A stretch of DNA of 64,000 nt. Origin: Pseudobdellovibrionaceae bacterium. GTDB taxonomy: Bacteria; Bdellovibrionota; Bdellovibrionia; Bdellovibrionales; UBA1609. The notes under the pieces were generated by a model that did not search any database, had not been told where the DNA came from, and saw nothing but the letters and a program-made list of their open reading frames with translations. The position numbers and the translations under genes were made by a program. Below are positions 27,856 through 37,672 of the stretch, one piece after another. Positions within the stretch are counted from its first letter, which is position 1. The number at the start of each line of letters is the position of its first letter. Location of the stretch: positions 186,001 to 250,000 of the forward strand of contig JAMLIO010000001.1 in assembly GCA_023954155.1 (NCBI GenBank), in the 5' to 3' direction.

Positions 27856-30800
27856 TTAATCAATCTTCGTTTCCAGACTTCTCATACGCCCTACAATCTG
27901 ATCTCTATCCTTCGCGTTGGGATTGAGGATGAGATATCTTTTGTAGGCTTCCATGGCTAAAGGAAAATCCCCTTTTTGCTCAAAAATAAGTCCATTTTCT
28001 CGCCACACCACAGGGTTACCTGGCTCTAAGTTAATGGCCTTTTCCACCATTTTTTGGGCTTTATCCAAATCTCCAGAAAAACGATAACATCTAGATAAAT
28101 CAATATAGACCGTGCCCTGCGGTGGGGCAATATCAATGGCCTGCTGGTAAGCGCCTGCACATAATTTATGATAGGAGATCATCTTAGCATAGGTGGCCCG
28201 TTTTTCATTCTCTAGATGTTTGGCATTCTCCTCTGTGATCGTCTCGTTATTCAGATTCCCCAATGCCCCTCTTTGGGACTCGCCTAAATTAAAGTAAATT
28301 TGGGCCGATAAAATATAGGGTTCGTAATTATCTGGATAGTTTCGAATCTCTTCTTGAGCCTCTTTAAGAGCCTCCTCCAGTTTACCTTGTGCATAATAAA
28401 CCTGAGCCATATTCAAATAAACATTGGGATACCTTGGGTTAATGGCCAGAATACGCCTGAACTGCTTGATGGCCTCGTCAAACTGTCGCCCTTCAATATA
28501 AATCTTGCCCGCTTCAAAAAGTGGTTCCGCATCCGAGGGGTCCACACCATGTGCATCAAGAAAGTAGTTCAGCGCTTGATCCTTTTGACCTCGCTCCTTA
28601 AGAACCTTCCCCAAAACCATATAAGCACTCTTGGCTTTAGCATCAAATTGCAGAGCCTCTCGCGCCACTCGTTCTGCTTCTTGTAGTTTCTGGTCCTCAT
28701 ATAAGACCTCAGCCAAAGCCACACGGTATGCGGGCTCAAGCGGGAAACTGTTGATCCTATTTGTTAGATACTCCATAGAGGAAAAGATACCTTGGCTTTT
28801 ATAAAGAACCTTACCGTGAGTGGTGTGCACTTCTACGTTACGCGAATCGTTTTCGCCTGCGCGCACAATATACTGGAAGGCCTTATCATTATCACCCAAA
28901 TCCAATAATGCTTTAGCCATCAAAATGAGTGTGCCCGTGTCGGCATCATAAATCTTTAAGGCCTCATTACAGTAGCCGACGGCTAATTTTGGATTTCCTC
29001 TTTTAAGCTCCAAAGAAGCTAGGCCCCTAAATATTTCATAACTTCTCGGCGCTCTGTTTCTGCCTTTTAATAATACTTTCAGTGCAGCATCAAAATCATA
29101 ACGAGCAATATAAAAACTGGCGGCTGTCACATAGGCTTCGATCAGTGTCGGATCAGCCAAAATAGCATTTTCAATCCAACGAATCGCATCCATGGAAAAG
29201 CTCAGCTCCCACAAACACTGAGCTGTTTTAAGTGCTGCATACCCGTTTTGCGGATCTAACTTGTAAGCCTCTTTAAAAAAGGCCTGAGCAGTAGCACACC
29301 CTGACTCTTGCAAACTCTGTTCACCCTCAATCACAAGTTGCTGCGCTAATACTTTTTTACGTCCTACTTTATTGTTTCCACCCAGTTCAATAGCAAGGTT
29401 TTTAGCAATGGTATTTCCAGGGTTATAGTTATAGGCGGCCACAGCGTATTCTAAAGCGGCTTTCCTGTTCTTTTCACTGAGTGCCACCTCTGCTAACACC
29501 AAGTAGGCTTCTGAAAGTTTCTTTTTATTAGCTTTATTATTAGCCACTAGCATAAAGGCTTTCTGTAGAGTGCTCTTTGAGACTTTTGGTTTTCTAAATG
29601 CCCGATACTCCAAAACACCCTTGATGAGCATCGCATCGACGAATGCAGGATTGATGGCTAAAATTCTTTGAGCTGACTTATAGGCTTCATTAGATTTACC
29701 CAACTCTTTTTGCACATCTGCCAAAGCCTGCCACATCACTGTAAACTCGTTGTTACTCGTTTGAGTAGAAAGCGCTTGGCTTCGAGCAATGGCAGCACTT
29801 AAATACCCTTCAGCAGAAATAAGATCTCTACGGGAGGCCTTAAGGTATCCATTAAAATAACTGAACGTCACGTTGGACGCGCCCTCTTCACTATCTAAGA
29901 CGTCATCTACAACTTTTTGAGCTTCTTGGTACTGAGCTCTCACCATAAAATCAACAAACCGACAGGTTTTCCCTTGAAAACCAAAACGATCTACTGAGGT
30001 TGCTTTTTTTGTAACAACACTTACTGCGTTGAGATCTCTTGAGTTCTTTTCTGTGTAATCCCAAAGATGAAAATATGAAAAGCAAAGTAGTGCTAATGCT
30101 TCTTTGTTATTTGCTGTACTTTCTAAAACTTGAATCAACTCATTTTGTGCATCCCTAAAATCTGCAAAGGTACCTTGTCTGATTTTTGCATAGGCCAAGG
30201 TGACTTTGCTCTCTTCAAGCTCCCTTGCAATTTTATTTTGGTTAAACCTTGGTGGTCGAAGTTTAAACTCGTCTCCAGTAATAGAATCTACTTTCTCTGG
30301 CCAGAAAAAATACGCCGCAGCAGTTAAAGCCATGAGAATAATCGCAATCCCGAAATATCTATTATACTTCTCAACCAGTGTTATCTTTTGATGTTTTTGA
30401 ATATCAAAAACATCTTTCTGCGAAAAAAGGGCGGCAGGACTGGCTTTGGCTTTTGCCCCTTCTGTTGTCACAATTTGTTTTTCTGTCGTTGTGATACCAC
30501 TTGGGACTTCCGCAATAATAGGCTTTGTGATTCTTGAAGTCTCATCTCCGTAGCCCGTATCTTTGGGAGCCTCAATGGCTAAAGTTTTTGTGTTCTCATC
30601 ATTATTTAAAACCGCGGTCTTATCTGAAGTCGAAGTTTGAGTGATGGACTTAGTTTTGCTGTTACTTTTTTCAGTAATACTTTTGCTTGTAGAATTCGTA
30701 GATGTCACCTTTGGACTCTCAGCAGGTTCAGAGGAACGTCCACGCCGATTCCCTGACAGCGCGTTAAGCAGCTCGTCAAAAAAGGCCACTTCTTTAGTAA

Positions 30801-30945
30801 CAGAAATCCATTTGCCTTCTGGATAGGCAGCTACAGAATCCTCTTCTGTAATTAAACCTTGGTGAATTCTTTGTATGACCTCTGAGGTATCAAAGGGTCC
30901 TGCAATTCTTCCCAGGGCGTCTCTTGTGATCCACTTTTGTGCCAT
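27856..30945 (-). CDS. GYF-domain, single-TM, TPR-repeat protein
   Basis: 1029 residues. The N-terminal 55 residues resemble a GYF_2/DUF4339 module (RIAGPFDTSEVIQRI then KWISV). A Ser/Thr/Lys-rich linker follows (about 65-190), then one TM helix (about 198-215). The remaining 800 residues contain many TPR-type helical pairs, e.g. KAFQYIVRAGEND and DEAIKQFRRILAINPRYPNVYLNMAQVYYAQGK-like units. This places a cytoplasmic GYF adaptor opposite a periplasmic TPR solenoid. Myxococcus GltJ/AgmX and other gliding proteins combine GYF, TM and TPR elements, so an envelope-spanning motility or trafficking role is possible but unproven. GGAG precedes ATG 30945. Confidence 0.8.
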   Translation of the reverse strand: MAQKWITRDALGRIAGPFDTSEVIQRIHQGLITEEDSVAAYPEGKWISVTKEVAFFDELLNALSGNRRGRSSEPAESPKVTSTNSTSKSITEKSNSKTKSITQTSTSDKTAVLNNDENTKTLAIEAPKDTGYGDETSRITKPIIAEVPSGITTTEKQIVTTEGAKAKASPAALFSQKDVFDIQKHQKITLVEKYNRYFGIAIILMALTAAAYFFWPEKVDSITGDEFKLRPPRFNQNKIARELEESKVTLAYAKIRQGTFADFRDAQNELIQVLESTANNKEALALLCFSYFHLWDYTEKNSRDLNAVSVVTKKATSVDRFGFQGKTCRFVDFMVRAQYQEAQKVVDDVLDSEEGASNVTFSYFNGYLKASRRDLISAEGYLSAAIARSQALSTQTSNNEFTVMWQALADVQKELGKSNEAYKSAQRILAINPAFVDAMLIKGVLEYRAFRKPKVSKSTLQKAFMLVANNKANKKKLSEAYLVLAEVALSEKNRKAALEYAVAAYNYNPGNTIAKNLAIELGGNNKVGRKKVLAQQLVIEGEQSLQESGCATAQAFFKEAYKLDPQNGYAALKTAQCLWELSFSMDAIRWIENAILADPTLIEAYVTAASFYIARYDFDAALKVLLKGRNRAPRSYEIFRGLASLELKRGNPKLAVGYCNEALKIYDADTGTLILMAKALLDLGDNDKAFQYIVRAGENDSRNVEVHTTHGKVLYKSQGIFSSMEYLTNRINSFPLEPAYRVALAEVLYEDQKLQEAERVAREALQFDAKAKSAYMVLGKVLKERGQKDQALNYFLDAHGVDPSDAEPLFEAGKIYIEGRQFDEAIKQFRRILAINPRYPNVYLNMAQVYYAQGKLEEALKEAQEEIRNYPDNYEPYILSAQIYFNLGESQRGALGNLNNETITEENAKHLENEKRATYAKMISYHKLCAGAYQQAIDIAPPQGTVYIDLSRCYRFSGDLDKAQKMVEKAINLEPGNPVVWRENGLIFEQKGDFPLAMEAYKRYLILNPNAKDRDQIVGRMRSLETKID

Positions 30946-31161
30946 CTCACTCCAGTTCCAAAACGGTTTTCAGCTCCAGACTGGAACCAACCCGTAACAT
31001 CTTAATATTACTTGTCTTTTTTGTATACATACGAAGTCGCTTCTAGACCTGGTTCCAAAGTCATACTTTTATTCTAAACAACTTATTCCCAAATCAAAAT
31101 AAAAAAGAGAAGAAGACGTCTCAAGTTGGCACACCACTTGCCTATAGAGAGGTGTATGAAG

Positions 31162-31632
31162 ATGACGTATTTAGTAAAATCACATTGGAAAAAAATCTTA
31201 CTTTCGGTTTACGTTGTAGCCGTTTTAGTGATCTCAGCCACTGTCAGAGCTGAAAGCACAATCGACCCTCAAGCTTTGAAATTGGAACTAGACCAGATCA
31301 AGGCTGAACTGAGCTTTTTAAAAGAACGTAAATTACTTGATATTCAAGCTAATGATATGAGCACTGGACATGTCAGTGCTTCTGCCCAAAGTCTTGTTGG
31401 ACATTTTGAAGTGACACCTTTGCAGTTTGAAAACACCAACAAGGTGTACTTTATAGCTCTTCCAAGCCAAGCTCGGTTTACTGTAGAACTCAATTCCTCT
31501 GATATTGACTTTGAGCGTTTAGATTTACATGGTCTGTATCAAGTTGAAGGCTTTGTGGTGAAACAAGCTCTTCCATCGCGCCCCCAATTTTTACCTAATT
31601 TGATTGTGACAAGTATCAAAATACAAAGATAG
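31162..31632 (+). CDS. small secreted protein, hypothetical
   Basis: Not recognised. From ATG 31162 the product is 156 residues with a Sec signal peptide (cleavage likely after ATVRA) and a short coiled-coil stretch (LKLELDQIKAELSFLKERK). The C-terminal part looks like a small beta domain. GAGAGG at 31147-31152 is 9 nt from this ATG but only 3 nt from ATG 31156, hence the choice; the in-frame 31156 start is also possible. Followed by a strong terminator; monocistronic. Confidence 0.7.
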   Translation: MTYLVKSHWKKILLSVYVVAVLVISATVRAESTIDPQALKLELDQIKAELSFLKERKLLDIQANDMSTGHVSASAQSLVGHFEVTPLQFENTNKVYFIALPSQARFTVELNSSDIDFERLDLHGLYQVEGFVVKQALPSRPQFLPNLIVTSIKIQR

Positions 31633-31668
31633 CCCCTCTTTCTTTGTCTCCTGCCTACTTGGCACTCC

Positions 31669-31707
31669 GCCCTGGTTTTCTCCCCTCTTAAACCAGGGCT
31701 TTTTTTT
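31669..31707 (+). terminator. intrinsic terminator after the small secreted protein gene
   Basis: A perfect 10-bp stem (31669-31678 with 31690-31699) with an 11-nt loop is followed by eight T. Confidence 0.9.
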
Positions 31708-31826
31708 ATGGTCGATCCATCCTAACTCTAAGCTTATATCTTAATTTTGGAGACAGCTTTGACACTGTTTCCGTCCTGACATGGTCACGTCGAATGAAAG
31801 GATCACCTCAGTGAGACCTCTGCGAC

Positions 31827-33092
31827 TTACAGGTCTTTTTCTCTTTGTGTTTTAGCGCCCAGCGATGCCAGTTTGTTTTCTAGATTTTCATAACCTCGAT
31901 CCAAATGATAGATGCGCTTTACATAAGTCACACCATCTGCAATCAGCCCCGCTAACACTAACGAAGCGCTGGCTCTAAGGTCTGTGGCCATAACGGTGGT
32001 CCCACTGAACGCAGGACGTTTACCTTTAACTACCGCAGTCCTAGTATTCACCTCTATCTCCGCACCCAGTCTATTCAACTCAGGCACGTGCATAAATCTA
32101 TTCTCAAAAATGGTTTCCTTCACAGATCCCACACCCTCGCAAGCACACAGCAATGTCATAAATTGTGCCTGTAAGTCTGTAGGAAAACCTGGATGGGGCA
32201 TAGTTGTGATATTTGTACTTTTCAGTCTTCCCAGTGTGGCATCCACTTCAATCCAATTATTGCCAATTTCTACTTTCACACCTGTTTCTTTAAGCTTTTC
32301 TAAGAAAGCCTCTAGATGCTCTGGGTTACACTCTGTAACCTTAACCTTTCCACCAGTGATGGCGCCCGCAATCAATAAGGTCCCTACTTCTATACGATCC
32401 GCAATCACTTCATGCTTTACCGCATGAAGTTGGTCCACACCCTCAATCTCGATAATGGAGGTTCCTAAACCTTTAATTTTTGCACCCATTTTAATGAGCA
32501 TTTCTCCTAAGTCGACCACTTCAGGTTCACGTGCGGCATTGTTAATGACTGTGGTTCCTTTTGCCAAAGTGGCTGCCATTAAAATATTTTCGGTCCCACC
32601 CACTGTCGGCATATCAAAAGCAATGTGAGCACCACTCAGGCCCTCTGGGGCTGAGGCGTAAACATATCCATCTTTAAGTTCTACTTGAGCGCCCATTTTT
32701 TTTAAGGCTTCTAAATGTAAATTGATGGGACGCGAGCCAATGGCACATCCCCCTGGCAAACTGACCTTAGCGGTTTTTTCCTTTGCCACTAGGGGCCCCA
32801 AACATAAAATACTAGCACGCATTTTCCTTACGATGTCATACGGAGCTTCTTTTTCGATCGTCGAGGGTCGGTCAATGATCAAACGACCATTGTTGTAATC
32901 CGACTGACATCCCAGCACCTCTAACAAAGCAATGGTGGATAATGTGTCTGCAAGATGAGGGACTTTATTCAACTCAAATTTTCCTTCAGCAAGCAATGTT
33001 GCAAATAAAATAGGTAAACTGGAGTTTTTTGCTCCGCTAGCTTTCACCTCACCCATCAGCTTTTGCCCACCTTCAATTTTAATTCTATCCAT
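31827..33092 (-). CDS. murA: UDP-N-acetylglucosamine 1-carboxyvinyltransferase
   Basis: First committed step of peptidoglycan synthesis: enolpyruvyl transfer from PEP to UDP-GlcNAc. 421 residues. Catalytic Cys116 lies in [11 protein letters not shown]; the presence of Cys predicts fosfomycin sensitivity at the target level. [10 protein letters not shown] near 22 and [13 protein letters not shown] near 300 are family landmarks. It begins 2 nt after prmC, and the end of prmC supplies the ribosome-binding site. Last gene of rho-rpmE-prfA-prmC-murA. Confidence 0.96.
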   Translation of the reverse strand: MDRIKIEGGQKLMGEVKASGAKNSSLPILFATLLAEGKFELNKVPHLADTLSTIALLEVLGCQSDYNNGRLIIDRPSTIEKEAPYDIVRKMRASILCLGPLVAKEKTAKVSLPGGCAIGSRPINLHLEALKKMGAQVELKDGYVYASAPEGLSGAHIAFDMPTVGGTENILMAATLAKGTTVINNAAREPEVVDLGEMLIKMGAKIKGLGTSIIEIEGVDQLHAVKHEVIADRIEVGTLLIAGAITGGKVKVTECNPEHLEAFLEKLKETGVKVEIGNNWIEVDATLGRLKSTNITTMPHPGFPTDLQAQFMTLLCACEGVGSVKETIFENRFMHVPELNRLGAEIEVNTRTAVVKGKRPAFSGTTVMATDLRASASLVLAGLIADGVTYVKRIYHLDRGYENLENKLASLGAKTQREKDL

Positions 33093-33094
33093 GC

Positions 33095-33934
33095 TTAGAC
33101 TCCCTCATCTAAATGCCAAAATCTATCTACCTGAAATTGATCTCTTAAGATTTTATAGGTCCAACCTTGAGCTTCCGCATAGGTTCCCAGTTCTCCAGCT
33201 TGACCCTCTCCAAATTCAAAATAGATTGTACCCTTTGCTTTAATATTATTTTTACTCCAAATAGACCAACCCTTTAGATAGGCGTAACCATCATCATCCG
33301 CGTACAAAGCATGAGGAGGTTCATAGAGCTTCACATTGTCATCAACTCTTTGATCTTCACTAGCAATATAAGGCGGATTAGAAACAATCAGGTCTAATTT
33401 TTGTCCTGCTAATAGGTTTTGCGCTTCGATCAGACTAGAACTAATTGCATATCTATTTTCATCAATCTTATGATTTCTTAAATTCCTAAGAGTGACTGCC
33501 ACTGCTCCTGGTGAGTCTTCTACAAAAAATACTTTTGATTGCGGATATTCCAGCAACAGACTTATACCAATACACCCACTGCCTGCACCAATATCCATGA
33601 TGAGTTGAGGTGTGCGCCCTTGGTTTTTTAAATCTTTAATTACAAGTTCTACAAGATATTCAGTTTCCGTTCTAGGAATGAGAACATTGTTATCTACATA
33701 AAATTTATGTTTATAAAAAAAGTGTTCATTTAAAATATATGATAACGGATAGCCCTGTTGAAGACTGTAAGCCTCTTTTTCCAATAAACTTAAATCCCGC
33801 TTGGAAATCTCTTCTTGTGACCCGATGATCAAAGAAAAATCCTTTTGCAGCTGAAATTCAATAAGAGCGCGAGCATCTGGCTCAGACAGTTCGTATTTAT
33901 TTTTGATAAAGCTATAAATTTCTTTAAGAATCAA
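33095..33934 (-). CDS. prmC: release factor glutamine methyltransferase
   Basis: Methylates the Gln of the GGQ motif in peptide release factors. 279 residues: N-terminal helical domain, SAM-binding DIGAGSGCIGISLL near 114, catalytic NPPY at 186-189. Starts with TTG 33934, 2 nt after the prfA stop; GAGGG at the end of prfA is its ribosome-binding site. Its substrate, release factor 1, is encoded immediately upstream, so the pair is translationally linked. Confidence 0.95.
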   Translation of the reverse strand: MILKEIYSFIKNKYELSEPDARALIEFQLQKDFSLIIGSQEEISKRDLSLLEKEAYSLQQGYPLSYILNEHFFYKHKFYVDNNVLIPRTETEYLVELVIKDLKNQGRTPQLIMDIGAGSGCIGISLLLEYPQSKVFFVEDSPGAVAVTLRNLRNHKIDENRYAISSSLIEAQNLLAGQKLDLIVSNPPYIASEDQRVDDNVKLYEPPHALYADDDGYAYLKGWSIWSKNNIKAKGTIYFEFGEGQAGELGTYAEAQGWTYKILRDQFQVDRFWHLDEGV

Positions 33935-33936
33935 AT

Positions 33937-35013
33937 TTAGCCCTCACCTTGAGAACGCTTTAGCGCTTCAGCTTGGAAGTAGGTGATCAAGGGATCTACG
34001 ACCAACGACATATTCCCGCCCATAATCTCGTCAATACGATGTAATGTTAAACCAATTCTGTGATCGGTCACACGAGTCTGAGGGAAATTATAAGTTCTGA
34101 TTCTTTCGGATCTATCACCTGTACCGATCTGACTTAAACGCTGATCGGAGGCTTCTTTAATCTTACGTTCCTCTTCTGCCGCTTGCAGTCGTGAGTATAA
34201 AATTTTAAATGCCTTTTCACGGTTTTGAATCTGAGATCGACCATCCTGACAAGTGACCACAATGCCCGAAGGAAGATGTGTCAATCTGACAGCAGAGTCT
34301 GTGGTGTTAACGTGCTGTCCACCCGCACCACTTGATCTGTACACATCCACTTTGACATCCTTAGGATCAAGTTTAATATCCACTTCAGTGGCTTCTGGTA
34401 TCACCGCCACGGTAATTGTCGACGTATGAACACGGCCTTGAGTTTCTGTTTGCGGAACTCTTTGCACTCGATGAACACCACTTTCGTATTTCATTTTACT
34501 AAAAACTTTGGCACCCGATATACTGGCAATGATCTCTTTGGCTCCACCTGCATTACCATCAGCAAAAGACATCAGGTCTACTGACCATGACTGGGACTGA
34601 GCATAGTGTTGGTACGCACGAAACAATTCCTCAGCAAACAGACTGGCCTCATCACCACCTGCGCCTGCTCTGATTTCTAAAATCACGTTCTTGTCGTCGT
34701 TGGGGTCTTTGGGTAAAAGACTGATTTTAAGTTCTTGTTCCAGCAATTCTAATTCAGGTTCTAGTTGTCCTAACTCTTCTTTGGCTAAATCCCGAAGTTC
34801 TTCATCCTTCTCATCAATCAACAACTGTTTATTATCTTGGATTTGTTTTTTGATTCCTGCATATTTGCGATAGGCCTCAACGATAGGTTGCAGTTCGGAA
34901 AACTCTCTCATTAGCTGTTGATATTTTTTCTGGTCGTTTGCAACCTCAGGACGTTGCAAATCTCTTTCCACTTTTTCAAACTTTCTTTCTACTTCTTGTA
35001 GTTTGTCGAACAT
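33937..35013 (-). CDS. prfA: peptide chain release factor 1
   Basis: Terminates translation at UAA and UAG. 358 residues. The GGQ motif is at 231-233 ([12 protein letters not shown]), and the codon-recognition tripeptide is PQT at 187-189, within the PxT pattern of RF1 (E. coli has PAT). Co-directional with prmC (2-nt gap). A hairpin terminator at 35070-35108 separates it from rpmE, so prfA either depends on readthrough or has its own promoter. Confidence 0.96.
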   Translation of the reverse strand: MFDKLQEVERKFEKVERDLQRPEVANDQKKYQQLMREFSELQPIVEAYRKYAGIKKQIQDNKQLLIDEKDEELRDLAKEELGQLEPELELLEQELKISLLPKDPNDDKNVILEIRAGAGGDEASLFAEELFRAYQHYAQSQSWSVDLMSFADGNAGGAKEIIASISGAKVFSKMKYESGVHRVQRVPQTETQGRVHTSTITVAVIPEATEVDIKLDPKDVKVDVYRSSGAGGQHVNTTDSAVRLTHLPSGIVVTCQDGRSQIQNREKAFKILYSRLQAAEEERKIKEASDQRLSQIGTGDRSERIRTYNFPQTRVTDHRIGLTLHRIDEIMGGNMSLVVDPLITYFQAEALKRSQGEG

Positions 35014-35069
35014 GAATCCTGCCTTAATTTCAGAGACACTCTTTATGGATATAGGATACCGATGGATTT

Positions 35070-35108
35070 TAAATAAAAAAAGGTCCTTTTGCTAACAAAA
35101 GGACCTTT
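35070..35108 (-). terminator. intrinsic terminator after rpmE
   Basis: On the minus strand a perfect 13-bp stem (35096-35108 with 35079-35091) and a 4-nt loop precede a T-rich tract (plus-strand A-run 35071-35078). It terminates rpmE and separates it from prfA. Confidence 0.88.
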
Positions 35109-35127
35109 AAAAGTTCTAAATGAATAT

Positions 35128-35382
35128 CTAGTTTTTTGAGAAACGAGCGTACTTCTTCTTGAAACGATCAATACGTCCTTCAGTATCAAGAACTTTTTGT
35201 GTTCCTGTATAGAAAGGGTGTGAAGCACTAGAAATCTCAACTTTGTAAAGCGGGTACTCTTTACCGTCTTCCCACTCAATAGTTTCTTTGGTTTGAACTG
35301 TTGAGTAAGTTAAAAAAGCAAAGTCTGCTGAAATGTCTTTGAAAACAACGGGTCTGTAATTGGGATGAATGTCTTTTTTCAC
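35128..35382 (-). CDS. rpmE2: ribosomal protein L31, zinc-independent type B
   Basis: 84-residue L31 of the YkgM/type B form: [46 protein letters not shown]. There is no Cys, so it cannot bind the structural zinc of type A L31. Starts at GTG 35382 with AGGAG 7 nt upstream. A promoter (35410-35438) and terminator (35070-35108) frame it as a single-gene unit inside the rho-prfA cluster. In other bacteria the zinc-free paralogue is often induced on zinc starvation; whether a type A copy exists elsewhere is unknown. Confidence 0.95.
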   Translation of the reverse strand: MKKDIHPNYRPVVFKDISADFAFLTYSTVQTKETIEWEDGKEYPLYKVEISSASHPFYTGTQKVLDTEGRIDRFKKKYARFSKN

Positions 35383-35409
35383 TATCTTGCTCCTGCTTGG
35401 AAAGCCTAC

Positions 35410-35438
35410 TTTATAGTCTTCCTAGAATTAAAAATCAA
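35410..35438 (-). promoter_or_regulatory. sigma-70-type promoter of rpmE
   Basis: On the minus strand TTGATT (35438-35433) and TATAAA (35415-35410) are spaced by 17 bp, about 20 nt before the rpmE ribosome-binding site. No Zur-box-like palindrome is evident around it. Confidence 0.5.
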
Positions 35439-35624
35439 TGTTTCATTAAAGCTTTTTTAAGGTTGGCAAATACCTAAAATATCCTGTGTTTTTATATAGT
35501 TACGGCCTATGGTCAAAATTACTGGCTTTTTATAGCTCAGAAACTCAGGTTCCTTAGCCGCAGATGTATTCGCGAATGCTCTCCTAAGAGGCACTCCCTT
35601 AGTAAAACACAACGGGGATTAGAG

Positions 35625-35660
35625 CAAAAAAAAGGGGAGATCATTTGCCTCTCTCCTCCT
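35625..35660 (-). terminator. probable terminator after rho
   Basis: On the minus strand a short GGAGA/TCTCC stem with an 11-nt loop is followed by CC and eight T, starting right after the rho stop codon. The stem is short, so efficiency is uncertain. Confidence 0.5.
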
Positions 35661-35665
35661 CGCCG

Positions 35666-37357
35666 CTACTGATTCATGCCCTTTAAAAAGTCAATGTTGG
35701 TCTTGTCTGATTCTAACTTGCCCAACAAGAACTCCATACTGTCTACCACATTCATGGGGGCTAGAACCTTTCTAAGAATCCACAATCTGTTCAAGTCAGC
35801 CTTATCTGTCAGCAGGTCTTCTTTACGCGTACCTGACTTATTGATGTCCATACATGGGAAGATACGTTTTTCCATCAATTTACGATCCAGTAAAATTTCA
35901 GCGTTACCAGTTCCTTTAAATTCTTCAAAAATGACCTCGTCCATTCTTGAACCCGTATCAATCAGCGCGGTAGCAATAATAGTGAGACTTCCGCCTTCTT
36001 CAATGTTTCTCGCCGCACCAAAAAATCTTTTAGGTCTGTGCAGAGCATTGGAGTCCACACCCCCAGAAAGAATCTTTCCAGATGGTGGCACAACCGTGTT
36101 GTAGGCGCGCGCAAGTCTTGTAATCGAGTCCAGCAAGATCACAACATCGTGCTTATGCTCCACCAACCGCTTGGCCTTTTCAATGACCATTTCAGCCACT
36201 TGAACGTGTCGTGTTGGTGGCTCGTCAAAGGTCGAGCTGACCACTTCGCCCTTCACATTACGTGACATGTCTGTCACCTCTTCAGGACGTTCATCAATCA
36301 ACAGTACGATAAGTGTCACTTCAGGGTGATTGGCCGTAATAGCGTTAGCAATATTCTGTAGAATGACCGTTTTACCTGTTCTAGGAGGAGCCACAATAAG
36401 GGCTCTCTGGCCTTTACCTAAGGGGGCCATAAGATCAATCACTCGGGTCGTGTACTCTGAAGGGTTGTGCTCTAGCTTTAGTTTTTCACAAGGATAAAGT
36501 GGCGTTAAGTTGTCGAATAGAATTTTATCTTTGGCGTGCTGAGGCGGCTCATAGTTGAGCGCATCCACCTTTAAAAGAGCAAAATATCTTTCTCCTTCTT
36601 TAGGTGGTCTTACCGTCCCTACAACCGTATCGCCCGTTCTTAGACCAAAACGACGAATTTGTGATGGGCTCACGTAAATGTCATCTGGACCTGGCAGATA
36701 GTTATAGTCAGGAGATCTTAAAAACCCATACCCATCTGGCAGAATTTCAAGAACACCATCTCCATAAATGTCCCCTAAGGTTGCAGCCCTTCTAAGGATT
36801 TCAAATACTAACTCTTGGCGTCTGAGCCCCGCCGCATTTTCAACCTTAAACTTCGTTGCAAGGTCCGTAAGGTCGTTAATCTTCTTTTGTTTAAGGTGTT
36901 TTGAACTCAGTTCTTTTTTCTCTTGTTCTGTAAGATCAATATCTGAAAGGTCAATTTCAGATACAGGCACTCTTTCGATCTCGTCTATCCCTTTGCCACC
37001 CATAACATGACCATCCTCTTCAAACCCCTGTCTTTTTCGGCGTTGCTGACCATTGCTATTATTACCATTACGTTGATCGCGATTATTATGATTATTCTTG
37101 TGACGACCAAACTTCTTATGATTATTATATTTTTTTTCTCGATTATCCTCTTGGCGACTCGGGCTTTCTTCTCTTTCAGTATTTTGAGATGTACTTTCTG
37201 TTTTCGCGCTTACCGCTTCAGGCGAAGGCTCTGGGGCTCGCCCCGCATCGTCTTTACCCGCAGTTTTTTCAGTTTTGGGTGCAACCTCTACTACTTTTTT
37301 ACTTTTGGTTGCTGTTTTCTTAGAGCTTTTTTTTATTTCTTCTGTTTCATCAGACAT
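35666..37357 (-). CDS. rho: transcription termination factor Rho with long disordered N-terminus
   Basis: Hexameric RNA helicase ending transcription. 563 residues against 419 in E. coli. The first 155 or so are extra: Lys/Glu/Ser-rich to about 70, then an Asn/His/Arg/Gln-rich low-complexity stretch (about 71-110). The Rho_N helices (about 160-195) and the RNA-binding cold-shock domain (about 197-270) follow. The Walker A loop is APPRTGKT (323-330), and Walker B is in VILLDSIT. Residues through the Q and R loops look intact. AAGGA precedes ATG 37357. Confidence 0.95.
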   Translation of the reverse strand: MSDETEEIKKSSKKTATKSKKVVEVAPKTEKTAGKDDAGRAPEPSPEAVSAKTESTSQNTEREESPSRQEDNREKKYNNHKKFGRHKNNHNNRDQRNGNNSNGQQRRKRQGFEEDGHVMGGKGIDEIERVPVSEIDLSDIDLTEQEKKELSSKHLKQKKINDLTDLATKFKVENAAGLRRQELVFEILRRAATLGDIYGDGVLEILPDGYGFLRSPDYNYLPGPDDIYVSPSQIRRFGLRTGDTVVGTVRPPKEGERYFALLKVDALNYEPPQHAKDKILFDNLTPLYPCEKLKLEHNPSEYTTRVIDLMAPLGKGQRALIVAPPRTGKTVILQNIANAITANHPEVTLIVLLIDERPEEVTDMSRNVKGEVVSSTFDEPPTRHVQVAEMVIEKAKRLVEHKHDVVILLDSITRLARAYNTVVPPSGKILSGGVDSNALHRPKRFFGAARNIEEGGSLTIIATALIDTGSRMDEVIFEEFKGTGNAEILLDRKLMEKRIFPCMDINKSGTRKEDLLTDKADLNRLWILRKVLAPMNVVDSMEFLLGKLESDKTNIDFLKGMNQ

Positions 37358-37672
37358 CGGAATCCTTGTATTTTATGATTATTTTTTTAAAGACTGCTTG
37401 GTTTATTTGATTTTAAATTTTAGTTAATTTTGACCCACTTCAAAAATTCTGTTTACCACGAACTTCTATATTTACATAAAAGGCTATTATGTTCTGGGAG
37501 ATTCCAAGATCATTTAAAAGCCATATCTTGTCAACCCCAAAGTCTAGAGGATTTATTTCAGATCATAAACTTACTGGCCCTGAGGCTAGGTAACCCCCAA
37601 AAATATCTACATTTTTTAAAGAATTGCCTCAAATCCTTTGTGGTATTGCCGAAGAGAACATTGGAGGTAGTT
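37358..37672. other. divergent rho / PilZ intergenic region
   Basis: 315 nt holding the 5' leaders of rho (minus) and the PilZ gene (plus). The plus frame of PilZ happens to be open back to a TTG at 37430, but no ribosome-binding site precedes that codon and the peptide has no recognisable domain. I see no convincing paired promoter hexamers. The first 80 nt are strongly AT-rich. Confidence 0.5.

Noticed and set aside
31812-31838. Plus-strand hairpin AGACCT/AGGTCT followed by T-run
   Set aside because: It overlaps the murA 3' coding end and no plus-strand transcript is expected after the terminator at 31707; a TTGACA at 31759 has no matching -10, so a small RNA is not supported.
37430-37672. 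81-codon N-terminal extension of the PilZ frame
   Set aside because: It begins at TTG without a Shine-Dalgarno, while ATG 37673 has GGAGG at ideal spacing and begins just before the domain.
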